NCBI GenBank assembly: GCA_002862645.1 | Contig: PKDQ01000026.1 | Location: 1-64,000 of the forward strand | Length of the DNA: 64,000 nt | Origin: Flavobacteriaceae bacterium | Lineage (GTDB): Bacteria > Bacteroidota > Bacteroidia > Flavobacteriales > Flavobacteriaceae | Direction of reading: 5' to 3' | Part shown: positions 1-10,531 of the stretch, piece by piece | How positions within the stretch are numbered: position 1 is the stretch's first letter | Layout of the letters: each line of letters begins with the position of its first letter | Notes under the pieces: model-generated | The model's database searches: none | What the model was told of the DNA's origin: nothing | Seen by the model: only the letters and a program-made list of their open reading frames with translations | Translations under genes and position numbers: made by a program

Positions 1-1107
1 GTTGAGGCAACAGCAACTTTTAATAATTTAAAGTCTACTTCCTCAAAAAGTTCAGATTCACATTTTACGTTTGATGCAGGCGTTTTAGTATCACTAAAAG
101 GTTTAAAAAAGTTTAGAAATAAGCTTAAGAGATTTGATCCAGCCCTTAAAGCAGGTTTGTCCTACTCCGATTTAGAAAGTAGTTACATTACCCCTTATGC
201 TGGTTTGAGCTTAACATATTGGATGTCTGATAATTTTGGTCTTACTGTTCAAACAGTTAATAAATATTATTCAGACGATTTGATTAAATCCACTCCTCCA
301 GGACTTTCATATTATCACTACAGCGTTGGTCTTAGTTTTGGTTTAGGGGATGGTGATACCGATAGTGACGGAGTAAAGGATAGTGTTGATGCATGTATTG
401 ATGTGCCAGGTTTACCTGCCCTTGATGGATGTCCGGATGATGATAATGATGGTATTCGTAACTCAGAAGATTCGTGCCCTCTTGTTGCAGGTTTAGCTGC
501 TTTTAATGGATGTCCTGATTCTGATGGCGATGGTATAATTGATAGTGCAGATAATTGTCCTAAAATTGCTGGTGTTTCTGCTCTAAATGGTTGCCCTGAT
601 GCAGATGCTGATGGTATTACAGACGCTGATGATCTTTGTCCAAATGCTACTGGTAGTATAGCCCTTAATGGCTGTCCTGATGCCGATGCTGACAATGTTG
701 CTGATAAGGATGATAAATGTCCTACTACAGCTGGACCTGCTTCCAATAACGGTTGTCCTGAAAATCCTCTTTCTGATTTGTCTAATCTTAGTGTTTCTTT
801 TGAATTAGCTAAAGCAATCATATCTGATAATAACTCTACAGTCCTAAATAAAGTTCTAGCAATATTAAACGATAATGCTTCCGCATCTATTGTCATTTCT
901 GGACATACAGATAACAGTGGTGCTGAAAAATTCAATGATAAACTATCAATGCAACGTGCAGAGGAAGTAAAAAATTACCTTGTTAAAAACGGTATTGATG
1001 ATAGCAGATTAAATCTTGTTGGTTTAGGTGAAAAATCTCCCAAAGCATCAAATGATACCAGCGAGGGAAGAACTCTCAACCGTCGTGTAGATTTTAGTGT
1101 GAATTAA
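1..1107 (+). CDS. OmpA family outer-membrane protein with thrombospondin type-3-like repeats (5' truncated by window edge)
   Basis: Frame is open from base 1; five DxDxDGxxDxxDxCPxxxGxxxxNGCP repeats followed by a C-terminal OmpA-like domain (VISGHTDNSGAEKFNDKLSMQRAEEVKNYLVKNGI...GEKSPKASNDTSEGRTLNRRVDF). Confidence 0.9.
   Translation, partial: VEATATFNNLKSTSSKSSDSHFTFDAGVLVSLKGLKKFRNKLKRFDPALKAGLSYSDLESSYITPYAGLSLTYWMSDNFGLTVQTVNKYYSDDLIKSTPPGLSYYHYSVGLSFGLGDGDTDSDGVKDSVDACIDVPGLPALDGCPDDDNDGIRNSEDSCPLVAGLAAFNGCPDSDGDGIIDSADNCPKIAGVSALNGCPDADADGITDADDLCPNATGSIALNGCPDADADNVADKDDKCPTTAGPASNNGCPENPLSDLSNLSVSFELAKAIISDNNSTVLNKVLAILNDNASASIVISGHTDNSGAEKFNDKLSMQRAEEVKNYLVKNGIDDSRLNLVGLGEKSPKASNDTSEGRTLNRRVDFSVN
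355..759 (+). repeat. Tandem thrombospondin type-3-like Ca-binding repeats within the OmpA-family CDS
   Basis: About five ~25-aa units such as CPDSDGDGIIDSADNCPKIAGVSALNG, read directly from the translation. Confidence 0.85.
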
Positions 1108-1145
1108 TTAATTTTATACTTTAAATAAGTCGTATTAAATATTTT

Positions 1146-1181
1146 AAAAACCTTTATCCTTTTTTGGATAGAGGTTTTTTT
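1146..1181 (+). terminator. Rho-independent terminator downstream of the OmpA-family gene
   Basis: AAAAACCTTTATCC-TTTTTT-GGATAGAGGTTTTTTT stem-loop with one G.U pair and a T tract, 39 nt after the stop. Confidence 0.8.
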
Positions 1182-1626
1182 AATTTTTATTAAAATACTT
1201 TCACTTTCTTAAATAAACCCTGTTTGTACTAACACATTTTATATATTGTATTGATTTAAGTATTTATGAAGCTATAAAATTTTAACAATTTCATTGAGGT
1301 GCGCATAAACTAGTGTGCACACCTTTTGAACATTACGTTAATGCATCAGATGATGCTGACTTATATAGGAACTCTTGTAGTCATTCTAGGTTTTAGCAAA
1401 CTGGGCTATCAGGACAATCCCAAATGAATGGTGCTAAGTAAAAAGATATTTGCCATAGACAAAACGTTTAATATAGATGCTTTTGGGATGTTCATTATTA
1501 CAGCGCTTTTGTATGCGCTGTTCTGAAAATATTTTCTTTAAGCTAGAATTAACTAATTATATCTTTTAGGTAGTATGCATCTTTTAATACTCTATAATAT
1601 TGAGATAATTCAGTTAGGCTAAGTTG

Positions 1627-2643
1627 CTATCTACCTCTTATTTTCTTTTCCCAATCCCAAGCAGATGATACGGCTTCGTCTAAGCTGCGTTTGGTTTTCC
1701 AACCCAAGACTTCATTGGCTTTTGAAGTATCGGCATAGGCAGCAATCACATCTCCTGCACGTCTCTTTCCAATTTTATAAATCAGTTTTTGACCTGATAC
1801 ACGCTCAAAACTTTTAATAACTTCTAACACGCTACTTCCTTTACCTGTACCCAAATTGAACACTTCGTAAGCGTCTGTGCTTTTGCATGCTAAAACATGT
1901 TCTAAGGCTACCACGTGTGCCTCTGCCAAATCCACTACGTGTATATAATCTCTAACGTTGGTGCCATCTGGAGTAGGATAGTCGTTTCCGAAAATGGTAA
2001 GTTTTGGATAAAGCCCTGCTGCTGTTTGGGTGATAAAAGGCACTAAATTCTGCGGTTTCCCAATGGGTAGTTCTCCAATCGCAATTGAAGGATGTGCGCC
2101 AATTGGATTAAAATAGCGAAGTGAAATTACCTTAAAGCCCTCAAGTGCCTTAACAGTGTCCACCAAGATTTCTTCCCCCACTTGCTTTGTGTTGCCATAA
2201 GGAGACATAGCGGGTTGTATGGCCGCTCGCTCAGAAATAGGAAGTGTTTTGGCTTCACCATAAACCGTACAAGACGAACTGAAAATAAAGGGAATGGGTT
2301 TGTCTAAGGTTTGAATTTCTGCTAATAAATTTAGCAATGATCCAATGTTGTTTTGGTAGTAAGCAATGGGTTTCTTAACACTTTCTCCTACGGCCTTTGC
2401 GGCAGCAAAGTGAATTATTCCCGTAATTTTGTGGGATTTAAAAATCCCTGCAACGCCCAGACTGTTTTGTAGATTTAGTTCTTGAAATTTTGGACGTGTC
2501 CCGCATGCTGCTTCAATGCCTTTTAACACCTCAATGGTTGAATTGGACAAGTCATCTACAATCAGTACTTCGTGCCCTTTTTCTTGTAATGATACTACGG
2601 TATGAGATCCTATAAAACCCAGTCCACCAGTTACTAAAATCAT
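1627..2643 (-). CDS. galE: UDP-glucose 4-epimerase
   Basis: Extended SDR: MILVTGGLGFIGSHTVVSL, YGNTKQ, SLRYFNPIGAHPS. Confidence 0.95.
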   Translation of the reverse strand: MILVTGGLGFIGSHTVVSLQEKGHEVLIVDDLSNSTIEVLKGIEAACGTRPKFQELNLQNSLGVAGIFKSHKITGIIHFAAAKAVGESVKKPIAYYQNNIGSLLNLLAEIQTLDKPIPFIFSSSCTVYGEAKTLPISERAAIQPAMSPYGNTKQVGEEILVDTVKALEGFKVISLRYFNPIGAHPSIAIGELPIGKPQNLVPFITQTAAGLYPKLTIFGNDYPTPDGTNVRDYIHVVDLAEAHVVALEHVLACKSTDAYEVFNLGTGKGSSVLEVIKSFERVSGQKLIYKIGKRRAGDVIAAYADTSKANEVLGWKTKRSLDEAVSSAWDWEKKIRGR

Positions 2644-2679
2644 ACATTAAAATTAAAATATAAAAGTATGCATTTTTAC

Positions 2680-4443
2680 TTAGCCTTCCTTTTCACTATT
2701 TAACCATAAATTCACTTTATTTTCTAATAATGCTAATGGAATACAGCCTGATTCCAATATTACGCGGTGAAATGCTTTAATATCAAAACTATCGCCAAGT
2801 GCTTTTTCTGCCATGGCACGTAACTCCAAGATTTTAAGTTGTCCAATTTTATATGATAGGGCTTGTCCTGGGTTTGCCATATAACGTTCTATTTCAGACG
2901 TTATGGCATATTCAGGCTCAGCTTCGTTGGCTAAAGAATAAGCAATAGCTTGTTCTCTTGTCCAACCTTTGGTATGTATCCCTGTATCAACAACCAGTCG
3001 AATGGCACGATGCATTTCTGCACTTAACATACCAAAATATTGATATGGGTCATCGTACAGTCCAAGTTCTTGACCAAGCGATTCACAGTAAAGTGCCCAT
3101 CCTTCGCCATAGGAGCTGTACCAAAGTGTTTTTCTAAAGTTAGGTAGATCTGTATTTTCTTGTTGTAAAGAGATTTGAAAATGGTGCCCAGGGATGGCTT
3201 CATGTAAAAACAAATCTTCATCAGAAAAAATATTGTATTCCTTTACGTTTGGTATAGGCACGTAAAACACTCCTGGACGTGTGCCATCTAGCGATCCTGG
3301 ATTGTAGTGTGCACTGGCCGATTTTTCTCTAAAAGCTTCAACCCTGCGCACCTCAAAAGCAGTTTTGGGTTGCAACGAAAACAGGGCATCTACGTTAGCC
3401 TTCATTTTGTAGTGAATAGCGTTAAAGTTGTCAATGACTTGTTGTGCATCATCAAAAGGCATAAGTGATTTACGTGTACGCACATGATCAAAAAAGGCAT
3501 TTAAATCACCCTTAAAGCCCACCTGTTTTTTGATGCGTTCCATTTCACTGCGTAAACGCGCAACCTCAGAAAGTCCAAGTTGATGGATTTCGTCAGCACT
3601 CATATTCGTAGTGGTGTAGCGTCTAATAGCATAGTTGTAATAATCCTTCCCAAAAGAGTAGGCATCAAAACCGCTGCTGTTACGCCCCGCTTCTAAATAT
3701 TCATCTCCCATAAATGTTACCAAACCTTTATAGGCAGGTATGATTTTATTGGTGATCATATCGGCATAAGCTTTAGAGAGCTTTTCTTTTTGTGCTGCTG
3801 TAAAATCTTCTGGAAAATTGCGAGCGGGGGTGTAGAAAATATTCTTTTTTAAATCGGCTTCAGTAATAGATGCTAACTGTGGAACAACCTTACGGATTAG
3901 TGATTTTGGCAATACTATACCGCGCTCAATGCCTTCTTCCATGCGTGCTTTTGCACTTGACAACCAAACCACGTAATCGTTCACTCTAGAGAGCCAATTT
4001 TCATAATCCTCAACTGTTTTAAATGGCTGTGCGCCAGTCCCTGTAGCCAATTGACCTATGGTTAGTTGTAGGGTCCACATTTGGTCAATGGGAAGTAATT
4101 CACTGGGAAATTCCATTCCCATTAAACTGGTTTCGCACTCCCACTTTAGTATTTCTTTACTCAACTTGTCTTCTACACGCAAACTTTTTTCATCTATAGT
4201 ATTGAGCTGTTGCAGTATATCGCTGTAAAAAGCCTTGTGCTTGCTTATTACAGCATCTGACAGGTAATTTGGCAAATAATCGTTGTATCGGCTGTCTCCT
4301 TGATAAGTAGCGCCAACGGGATTCATTTTTAGTGTTTCCTCATGATAGGTTTTCATTAGGTCTTGCAACTCTTGTGCTGGTGTGGAGGTCGTACAACCAG
4401 ACATCAGGGCCAAAGTAAAAAGTAGTAACATGAAAGTTCTCAT
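2680..4443 (-). CDS. DUF885 family lipoprotein (putative metallopeptidase)
   Basis: Lipobox (LMSGC) and DUF885 hallmark HEAIPGHHFQ; 587 aa. Confidence 0.85.
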   Translation of the reverse strand: MRTFMLLLFTLALMSGCTTSTPAQELQDLMKTYHEETLKMNPVGATYQGDSRYNDYLPNYLSDAVISKHKAFYSDILQQLNTIDEKSLRVEDKLSKEILKWECETSLMGMEFPSELLPIDQMWTLQLTIGQLATGTGAQPFKTVEDYENWLSRVNDYVVWLSSAKARMEEGIERGIVLPKSLIRKVVPQLASITEADLKKNIFYTPARNFPEDFTAAQKEKLSKAYADMITNKIIPAYKGLVTFMGDEYLEAGRNSSGFDAYSFGKDYYNYAIRRYTTTNMSADEIHQLGLSEVARLRSEMERIKKQVGFKGDLNAFFDHVRTRKSLMPFDDAQQVIDNFNAIHYKMKANVDALFSLQPKTAFEVRRVEAFREKSASAHYNPGSLDGTRPGVFYVPIPNVKEYNIFSDEDLFLHEAIPGHHFQISLQQENTDLPNFRKTLWYSSYGEGWALYCESLGQELGLYDDPYQYFGMLSAEMHRAIRLVVDTGIHTKGWTREQAIAYSLANEAEPEYAITSEIERYMANPGQALSYKIGQLKILELRAMAEKALGDSFDIKAFHRVILESGCIPLALLENKVNLWLNSEKEG

Positions 4444-4464
4444 AGTGGTAATATTTATTTTAAA

Positions 4465-5292
4465 TTAGTTTATATAAGTTATTGTCTTTATCTCTCCTGC
4501 CAGTGCTTTGGCTAGAGGAATCCATTCTTTTAGGTTTGCAATTCGTCGATCTTCAACGGGATGCGTACTTAAAAACTCCGGTTGTTTTCCTTTTGATTGC
4601 GCTTTCATGCGCGCCCAAAGCTTAGGTACTTCTTCGGGTTTATACCCAGCAATTGTCATAAGCTCTAACCCGATTTTATCGGCTTCAGACTCGTGTTTTC
4701 TACTAAAAGGAAGCATTCCTCCAACAGTGGTGCCTATGCCATAGGCCATTATTATCCGTTCCCTTTTATGCTCTTCTTGATTTTTACTCACTTCAGCAGT
4801 AATCATACCGCCAGCTTGTTGAACTATCCCTAAAGACATGCGTTGTGCTCCGTGGTCTGCAAGTGCGTGGGCTACTTCGTGACCCATGATAGCAGCAATG
4901 CCGTCAGGGTTGTCTGCAATATCCATGATACCCGTGTAAAAAACGATTTTGCCAGCCGGCATACACCAAGCATTTACTTGATCCCTTTTTACCAGACGAT
5001 ATTCCCAGTCGTACCCATCAATTAGGTTGGGTTGTCCTTTGTAGCTGAAATAGACCTTTGCTGCTTTGGCAATATCTCTTCCAATACTTGATACAAGTTA
5101 GGCGTTTTCTGTTTCACTAACTATTTCATGTTCGCTTAGAAAAGCTTCATATTGTTTAAGTGCCATGGCAAAAAGCGGCTTATTGTCACCAAAAAAATTA
5201 AGTGTTTTTTTTCCAGTAAGGGTGTTTGTTTTACATCCTACAACAATGGAAAGAAGGAGCAGTAGCGTTAGTGTTAATTTGAAGAGTTTCAT
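4465..5292 (-). pseudogene. M48 family metallopeptidase lipoprotein interrupted by one in-frame TAA (5098-5100)
   Basis: ORFs 5098..5292 (lipoprotein N-terminus) and 4465..4962 (HEVAHALADHGAQR) lie in the same frame; the only break is TAA at 5098-5100. The sequence between reads LVSSIGRDIAKAAKVYFSYKGQPNLIDGYDWEYRLVKRDQVNAWCMPAGK. Confidence 0.85.
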
Positions 5293-5340
5293 TAAAAAGA
5301 TTTGACATACTAAAAATAAGAAATTAAATCTTTTTATCTG

Positions 5341-6003
5341 CTATGCATTTGCAACTTGCCGTAAGTTTTTGATGGTGTCAAGGGGGTTATCTGAGGAAAA
5401 AACAAAACTCCCAGCAACCAATACATCCGCACCAGCTTCAACCAAATCATTACAGTTTGTAGAATTAACACCTCCGTCAATCTCAATAAGTGTTGCTAAT
5501 TTTTTTGCATCAATCATTGCACGGAGCTTACGCACTTTGGGGTAGGTATTTTGGATGAATTTTTGCCCACCAAATCCAGGGTTTACACTCATAATACATA
5601 CCACATCAATATCATTGATAACGTCTTCTAGTACGCTTACTGGCGTATGTGGATTTAATGCAACCCCAGCTTGCATACCTCTATCTTTAATGCCCTGTAG
5701 TGTTCTGTGTAAGTGTGTGCAAGCTTCGGCGTGGACAGTTAAAATATCAGCACCTATTTGAGCGTAAGTTTCAATATAGCGATCAGGATCTACAATCATT
5801 AAATGTACATCCAAAGTTTTTTTAGTGTGTTGTGCCATAGCTTTAAATACTGGCATTCCAAATGAAATATTAGGGACAAAAACGCCGTCCATGACATCCA
5901 AATGAAACCAATCTGCTTCACTTTGGTTCACCATATGGATGTCACGTTCTAAATTGGAAAAGTCTGCTGCCAACATTGATGGTGCAATTTTAACTATACC
6001 CAT
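5341..6003 (-). CDS. rpe: Ribulose-phosphate 3-epimerase
   Basis: MVKIAPSMLAADFSNLERDI-like N-terminus, LDVMDGVFVPNISFG, MSVNPGFGGQKF. Confidence 0.97.
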   Translation of the reverse strand: MGIVKIAPSMLAADFSNLERDIHMVNQSEADWFHLDVMDGVFVPNISFGMPVFKAMAQHTKKTLDVHLMIVDPDRYIETYAQIGADILTVHAEACTHLHRTLQGIKDRGMQAGVALNPHTPVSVLEDVINDIDVVCIMSVNPGFGGQKFIQNTYPKVRKLRAMIDAKKLATLIEIDGGVNSTNCNDLVEAGADVLVAGSFVFSSDNPLDTIKNLRQVANA

Positions 6004-6866
6004 TATCCTAGGTATGTTTTTAGAATTTTACTTCTCGAGGTATGTTTTAGCCTTCTGATGGCTTTTTCCTTAATTTGACGTACTCGCTCGCGTGTTAAAT
6101 CAAATGTTTCTCCAATTTCTTCCAAAGTCATGGGATGCTGGTTTCCTAAACCGAAATAGAGACGTACAACATCTGCTTCTCTTGGAGTCAAGGTTTCCAA
6201 TGCACGCTCAATTTCTGTACGCAATGATTCGTGCATAAGTACTCTGTCGGGGTTTGGAGACTCACCACTTCGAAGTACATCGTATAGATTTGAATCTTCA
6301 CCCTCTACTAGCGGAGCATCCATGGATACGTGACGCCCAGAATTTTTCATGGATTCTTTTACGTCAGATATGGTCATGTCGAGTTCCTTGGCAATTTCTT
6401 CAGCGGAGGGAACACGTTCGTGCGCTTGCTCTAAAAAGGCATACGTTTTGTTGATTTTGTTGATAGATCCAATCTTGTTGAGTGGCAACCTTACGATACG
6501 GGATTGCTCAGCTAGAGCTTGTAATATGGATTGACGAATCCACCAAACCGCATAGGAAATAAATTTAAATCCACGAGTTTCATCAAAGCGTTTTGCAGCC
6601 TTGATAAGACCTAAATTTCCTTCATTGATAAGATCAGGAAGGGTTAAGCCCTGATTTTGATATTGTTTAGCAACAGATACCACAAAACGCAAGTTGGCTT
6701 TGGTAAGTTTTTCAAGTGCGATTTGGTCACCAGCCTTAATACGTTGTGCTAGTTCAACTTCCATCTCAGCAGTAATCAGATCAACTTTGCCTATTTCTTG
6801 AAGATATTTATCTAAAGAGGCCGTTTCACGATTGGTAACCTGCTTTGTAATTTTTAACTGTCTCAT
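6003..6866 (-). CDS. rpoD: RNA polymerase primary sigma factor (short Bacteroidota type)
   Basis: Sigma-70 regions 1.2-4: [12 protein letters not shown]-like region 2, [54 protein letters not shown]. Confidence 0.95.
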   Translation of the reverse strand: MRQLKITKQVTNRETASLDKYLQEIGKVDLITAEMEVELAQRIKAGDQIALEKLTKANLRFVVSVAKQYQNQGLTLPDLINEGNLGLIKAAKRFDETRGFKFISYAVWWIRQSILQALAEQSRIVRLPLNKIGSINKINKTYAFLEQAHERVPSAEEIAKELDMTISDVKESMKNSGRHVSMDAPLVEGEDSNLYDVLRSGESPNPDRVLMHESLRTEIERALETLTPREADVVRLYFGLGNQHPMTLEEIGETFDLTRERVRQIKEKAIRRLKHTSRSKILKTYLG

Positions 6867-6930
6867 TGCTTTGAATTATAAGTATGATATTTGTTATACG
6901 TGTATTTGCCAACGAAGGTTACATTAAAAA

Positions 6931-6968
6931 CAAAAAAATCCGTTAAAAGTAATTTTAACGGATTTAAA
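6931..6968 (-). terminator. Rho-independent terminator downstream of pnp
   Basis: Perfect 13-bp stem AAATCCGTTAAAA/TTTTAACGGATTT (6936-6948 / 6953-6965) with 4-nt loop; on the minus strand it is followed by TTTTTTTGTTTTT. Confidence 0.85.
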
Positions 6969-6986
6969 TTATTGTTTAAGAGGTGT

Positions 6987-9191
6987 TTAGTCTCTTTTTG
7001 GTCGACGGTTGTTTCCACCGTTTCTTCTTCGGTCGTTACCACCTGCTGGTCTTGGCTTACGCTCTACATATCCTTCAGGCTTTTCTAAAAGTGCTTTTTT
7101 TGAAACCTTTTCTTTACGCGTTCGTGAATCTATACCGAAGTATTTCACATCAAATACATCACCCATGTTTACCACATCAGTAACGTTTTCTGTGCGTTCC
7201 CATGCCAATTCACTTACGTGAAGCAACACTTCGTTTCCAGGGGCATCTGTATATTCGACTACTGCTCCAAAGTCAAGAATTTTGATTACTTGAACTTCGT
7301 AAGTTTCACCAACGTCCGGTTTAAATGTCAGCGCATCAACGCGAGCAAGTACCTGGTCAATTCCTTCTGGTCCAGTACCTAAAATTTCTATAATGCCTTC
7401 CCCTGTATCTGGATCTTCATTAATAACGATGGTCGTATTGGTTTCCTTTTGAAGTTCTTGGATTACCTTGCCTCCAGGGCCGATAATGGCTCCAATATAT
7501 TCGTTTGGAATTGTACGCATTACCATCTTAGGTGCATGCTCTTTTACATCTGCTGCTGGCGCCTCAATAGTTTCATTCAGCTTATCTAAAATATGCATGC
7601 GCCCATCACGTGCCTGCTTTAATGCTTGGATTAAAATATCATAGGGAAGACCTTTGATTTTTATATCCATTTGACAAGCCGTAATGCCGTTTTCCGTTCC
7701 AGTCACTTTAAAGTCCATATCTCCTAGGTGATCTTCATCTCCCAAAATATCTGATAATACAGCATAGCGTTCTCCATCAGAAATAAGTCCCATAGCTATT
7801 CCAGAAACCGGATTGGCAATTTGAACTCCAGCATCCATAAGCGCCATAGTACCAGCACAAACAGTTGCCATGGATGATGAACCGTTTGATTCCAAAACCT
7901 CTGAAACCACCCGAACAGTATACGGACAATCGTCTGGCATTACCTTTTTGAGTGCACGTTGTGCCAGATTTCCGTGTCCTACTTCGCGACGAGATGTACC
8001 TCTTAGCGGACGTGCTTCTCCAGTACAAAATGGTGGAAAGTTATAGTGCAAGTAGAATGTTTCTTCTCCTTGTGCAGTTGGTAAATCGATCATGTTGGCC
8101 TCTCTAGAGGTTCCAAGGGTAACCGTTGCAAGTGCTTGGGTTTCACCACGTGTAAATACTGACGAACCGTGTGTTGATGGTAGGTAATCTACCTCACACC
8201 ATATTGGTCTGATGTCAGTTGTTTTACGACCGTCAAGACGAATGCCTTCACTAAGTACCAGCTCACGAACAGCTTCTTTTTGCGCTTTACTGAAGTATTT
8301 GCCAATTAACTTTCCCTTTTCTTCGAGTTCTTCCTCAGAAAAAGTTGCTAACAAAGATTCTTTTACTTTGCCAAAAGCAATACTGCGGTCTTGTTTAGAA
8401 CTGCCTTTTTTGGCAATGTCATAACATTTTTGATAAGCAAAATCGTGAATTTGTTGTTGGAATCCATCGTCGCTGTCTTCAGCTTCGTATTCACGTGTTT
8501 CTTTTTTACCAACAGCTTCTGCTAACGCAACTTGTGCAGCAATTTGAAGTTTGATGGCTTTGTGTCCAAAGCGAATGGCGTCTGCCATTACTTCCTCAGA
8601 AACTTCGTCAAATTCTCCTTCAACCATAGTTACAGAGTCTGCACTGGCACCAATCATGATGTCAATATTCGATTCTTTAAGCTGAGTTTTACTAGGATTG
8701 ATAATGAACTTTCCATCAAGCTGTGCAACTCGAACTTCAGAAATAGGACATTCAAAAGGAATATCTGATAACTGAATAACGGTTGAGGCCGCAAGGCCTG
8801 CAAGTGCATCAGGCATGACGTTTTCGTCATGCGACATTAATTGAATCATCAATTGGGTTTCTGCATGATAGTCTTTTGGGAAAAGAGGTCGCAATACACG
8901 GTCAACCAAACGCATGGTAAGGATTTCTTCGTTGCTGGGTCTTGCTTCGCGCTTAAAGAAGCCACCAGGGAATCGCCCTGCGGCTGCAAATTTTTCACGG
9001 TAATCTACCGTTAAAGGTAGGAAGTCAACTGGTGAAGCCTGACGTGCCGAAACAACCGTAGCTAATAGCATACAATTGCCGCTTCTAACAACGACAGATC
9101 CGTCTGCTTGTTTCGCAAGCTTACCTGTTTCTAAGGTAATAGTGCGTCCGTCGCCTAAATCAATAGTCGAGGTATGTACATTAGGTATCAT
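6987..9191 (-). CDS. pnp: Polyribonucleotide nucleotidyltransferase
   Basis: Two RNase PH domains, KH ([18 protein letters not shown]), S1 domain and basic RG/RR-rich tail. Confidence 0.98.
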   Translation of the reverse strand: MIPNVHTSTIDLGDGRTITLETGKLAKQADGSVVVRSGNCMLLATVVSARQASPVDFLPLTVDYREKFAAAGRFPGGFFKREARPSNEEILTMRLVDRVLRPLFPKDYHAETQLMIQLMSHDENVMPDALAGLAASTVIQLSDIPFECPISEVRVAQLDGKFIINPSKTQLKESNIDIMIGASADSVTMVEGEFDEVSEEVMADAIRFGHKAIKLQIAAQVALAEAVGKKETREYEAEDSDDGFQQQIHDFAYQKCYDIAKKGSSKQDRSIAFGKVKESLLATFSEEELEEKGKLIGKYFSKAQKEAVRELVLSEGIRLDGRKTTDIRPIWCEVDYLPSTHGSSVFTRGETQALATVTLGTSREANMIDLPTAQGEETFYLHYNFPPFCTGEARPLRGTSRREVGHGNLAQRALKKVMPDDCPYTVRVVSEVLESNGSSSMATVCAGTMALMDAGVQIANPVSGIAMGLISDGERYAVLSDILGDEDHLGDMDFKVTGTENGITACQMDIKIKGLPYDILIQALKQARDGRMHILDKLNETIEAPAADVKEHAPKMVMRTIPNEYIGAIIGPGGKVIQELQKETNTTIVINEDPDTGEGIIEILGTGPEGIDQVLARVDALTFKPDVGETYEVQVIKILDFGAVVEYTDAPGNEVLLHVSELAWERTENVTDVVNMGDVFDVKYFGIDSRTRKEKVSKKALLEKPEGYVERKPRPAGGNDRRRNGGNNRRPKRD

Positions 9192-9281
9192 ACTTTTTCA
9201 AATTTAAAATTAGTATCTGTGATGTTGTGTTGTGGTCGTAGATGCCCTTGAAAAACCGATGATGCGGATGCTTTTAAGTGC

Positions 9282-9548
9282 TTACTTACGAATGCCCAAT
9301 TCCTTAATCAAGGAACGGTAGCGTTCTATATCTTTTGCTTTTAGGTAGTCTAAAAGGCTTCTTCGTTTACCTACCAACATTACCAATGAACGCTCTGTGT
9401 TGTAATCTTTATGATTGTTTTTCAGGTGTCCTGTTAGATCGTTGATACGCTTTGTGAATAGTGCAATTTGTCCTTCAGTGCTTCCAGTGTCTTTTTCAGA
9501 TTTTCCGTACTTTTTGAAAATTACCGCTTTTTCTTCTTTATGTAACAT
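9282..9548 (-). CDS. rpsO: 30S ribosomal protein S15
   Basis: TGSTEGQIALFTKRINDLTGHLKNNHKDYNTERSLVMLVGKRRSLLDYL; 88 aa. Confidence 0.98.
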   Translation of the reverse strand: MLHKEEKAVIFKKYGKSEKDTGSTEGQIALFTKRINDLTGHLKNNHKDYNTERSLVMLVGKRRSLLDYLKAKDIERYRSLIKELGIRK

Positions 9549-9629
9549 GCCAATATTATTGTAAATGATTTTTATGCAACTTCAAGTTTATCTCGAAGGC
9601 TGCAAATATAGCACTTTAATCGATTAGAA

Positions 9630-10493
9630 TTACAGCTGTTCTGAAAGCTGTCGATTTAATATTAAATCGAGGTATAGGTTGATGTTCTTTTTCAGCTCTT
9701 TTCGGTGTGTAATAAAGTCCAAAAAGCCATGCTCTTTAAGGAATTCTGCAGTTTGGAAGCCATCTGGCAACTCCTGACCTGTAGTATCTTTTACAACCCT
9801 AGGTCCTGCAAAACCAATAAGTGCACCAGGTTCAGAGATATTTATGTCACCCAGCATAGCAAAAGAAGCCGTTGTTCCCCCAGTTGTAGGGTCTGTACAA
9901 AGCGATACATAAGGAATTTTAGCGTCGGCAAGTTGCGCCAGTTTAGCAGATGTTTTGGCCATTTGCATTAACGACAAGGCTGCTTCCATCATTCGAGCTC
10001 CACCAGATTTTGAAATCATTACAAACGGAATTTTCTTTTTTAGGGCATAATCTGCAGCACGGTAAATTTTTTCACCAACAACCGAACCCATAGAGCCTCC
10101 AATAAATGAAAAATCCATGCAGGCAACCACTATTTCGTTTCCGTTGGAACGCCCAACAGCAGCCCTTACAGCATCATTGAGTTTTGTTTTTTTCTGTGCA
10201 GCCTTGACACGGTCTTTATAAGTCTTGGTGTCCTCAAACTTGAGCGGATCTTTGGACTTCAGCTTTTTGTCAAGTTCTTTAAACGTATTGTCGTCAAACA
10301 AGATTTCGAAATATTCCTTACTCCCAATACGTACATGATAGCCATCTTCTGGAGATACGTAGAAATTTTCCGCTAACTGCTCTGTGTCTACAATCTTTCC
10401 GGTAGGAGACTTATACCACAAACCTTGTGGCGTGTCTTTCTTTTCACTGGTCTGCGTTTGAATTCCTTTTTCAGTACGTTTGAACCACGGCAT
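9630..10493 (-). CDS. accD: Acetyl-CoA carboxylase carboxyltransferase subunit beta (zinc-finger cysteines absent)
   Basis: Carboxyltransferase core [12 protein letters not shown]...[23 protein letters not shown]...[16 protein letters not shown]. Confidence 0.95.
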   Translation of the reverse strand: MPWFKRTEKGIQTQTSEKKDTPQGLWYKSPTGKIVDTEQLAENFYVSPEDGYHVRIGSKEYFEILFDDNTFKELDKKLKSKDPLKFEDTKTYKDRVKAAQKKTKLNDAVRAAVGRSNGNEIVVACMDFSFIGGSMGSVVGEKIYRAADYALKKKIPFVMISKSGGARMMEAALSLMQMAKTSAKLAQLADAKIPYVSLCTDPTTGGTTASFAMLGDINISEPGALIGFAGPRVVKDTTGQELPDGFQTAEFLKEHGFLDFITHRKELKKNINLYLDLILNRQLSEQL

Positions 10494-10531
10494 AGGTTAA
10501 GAATTTTATCAAATATATAAAACCCTATGAA

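Noticed and set aside
355-759. Regular ~75-bp periodicity as a possible CRISPR-like array
   Set aside because: It encodes TSP3-like protein repeats in an open frame with diverged DNA; no constant direct repeats or unique spacers.
318-935. 205-aa minus-strand ORF
   Set aside because: Fully antisense to the OmpA-family TSP3 repeats; its Ser/Pro/Ala-rich repetitive sequence is a shadow of the Asp/Gly-rich repeats.
6891-7221. Small plus-strand ORFs around the pnp 3' end
   Set aside because: They run through the pnp terminator hairpin and antisense to pnp; no coding support.
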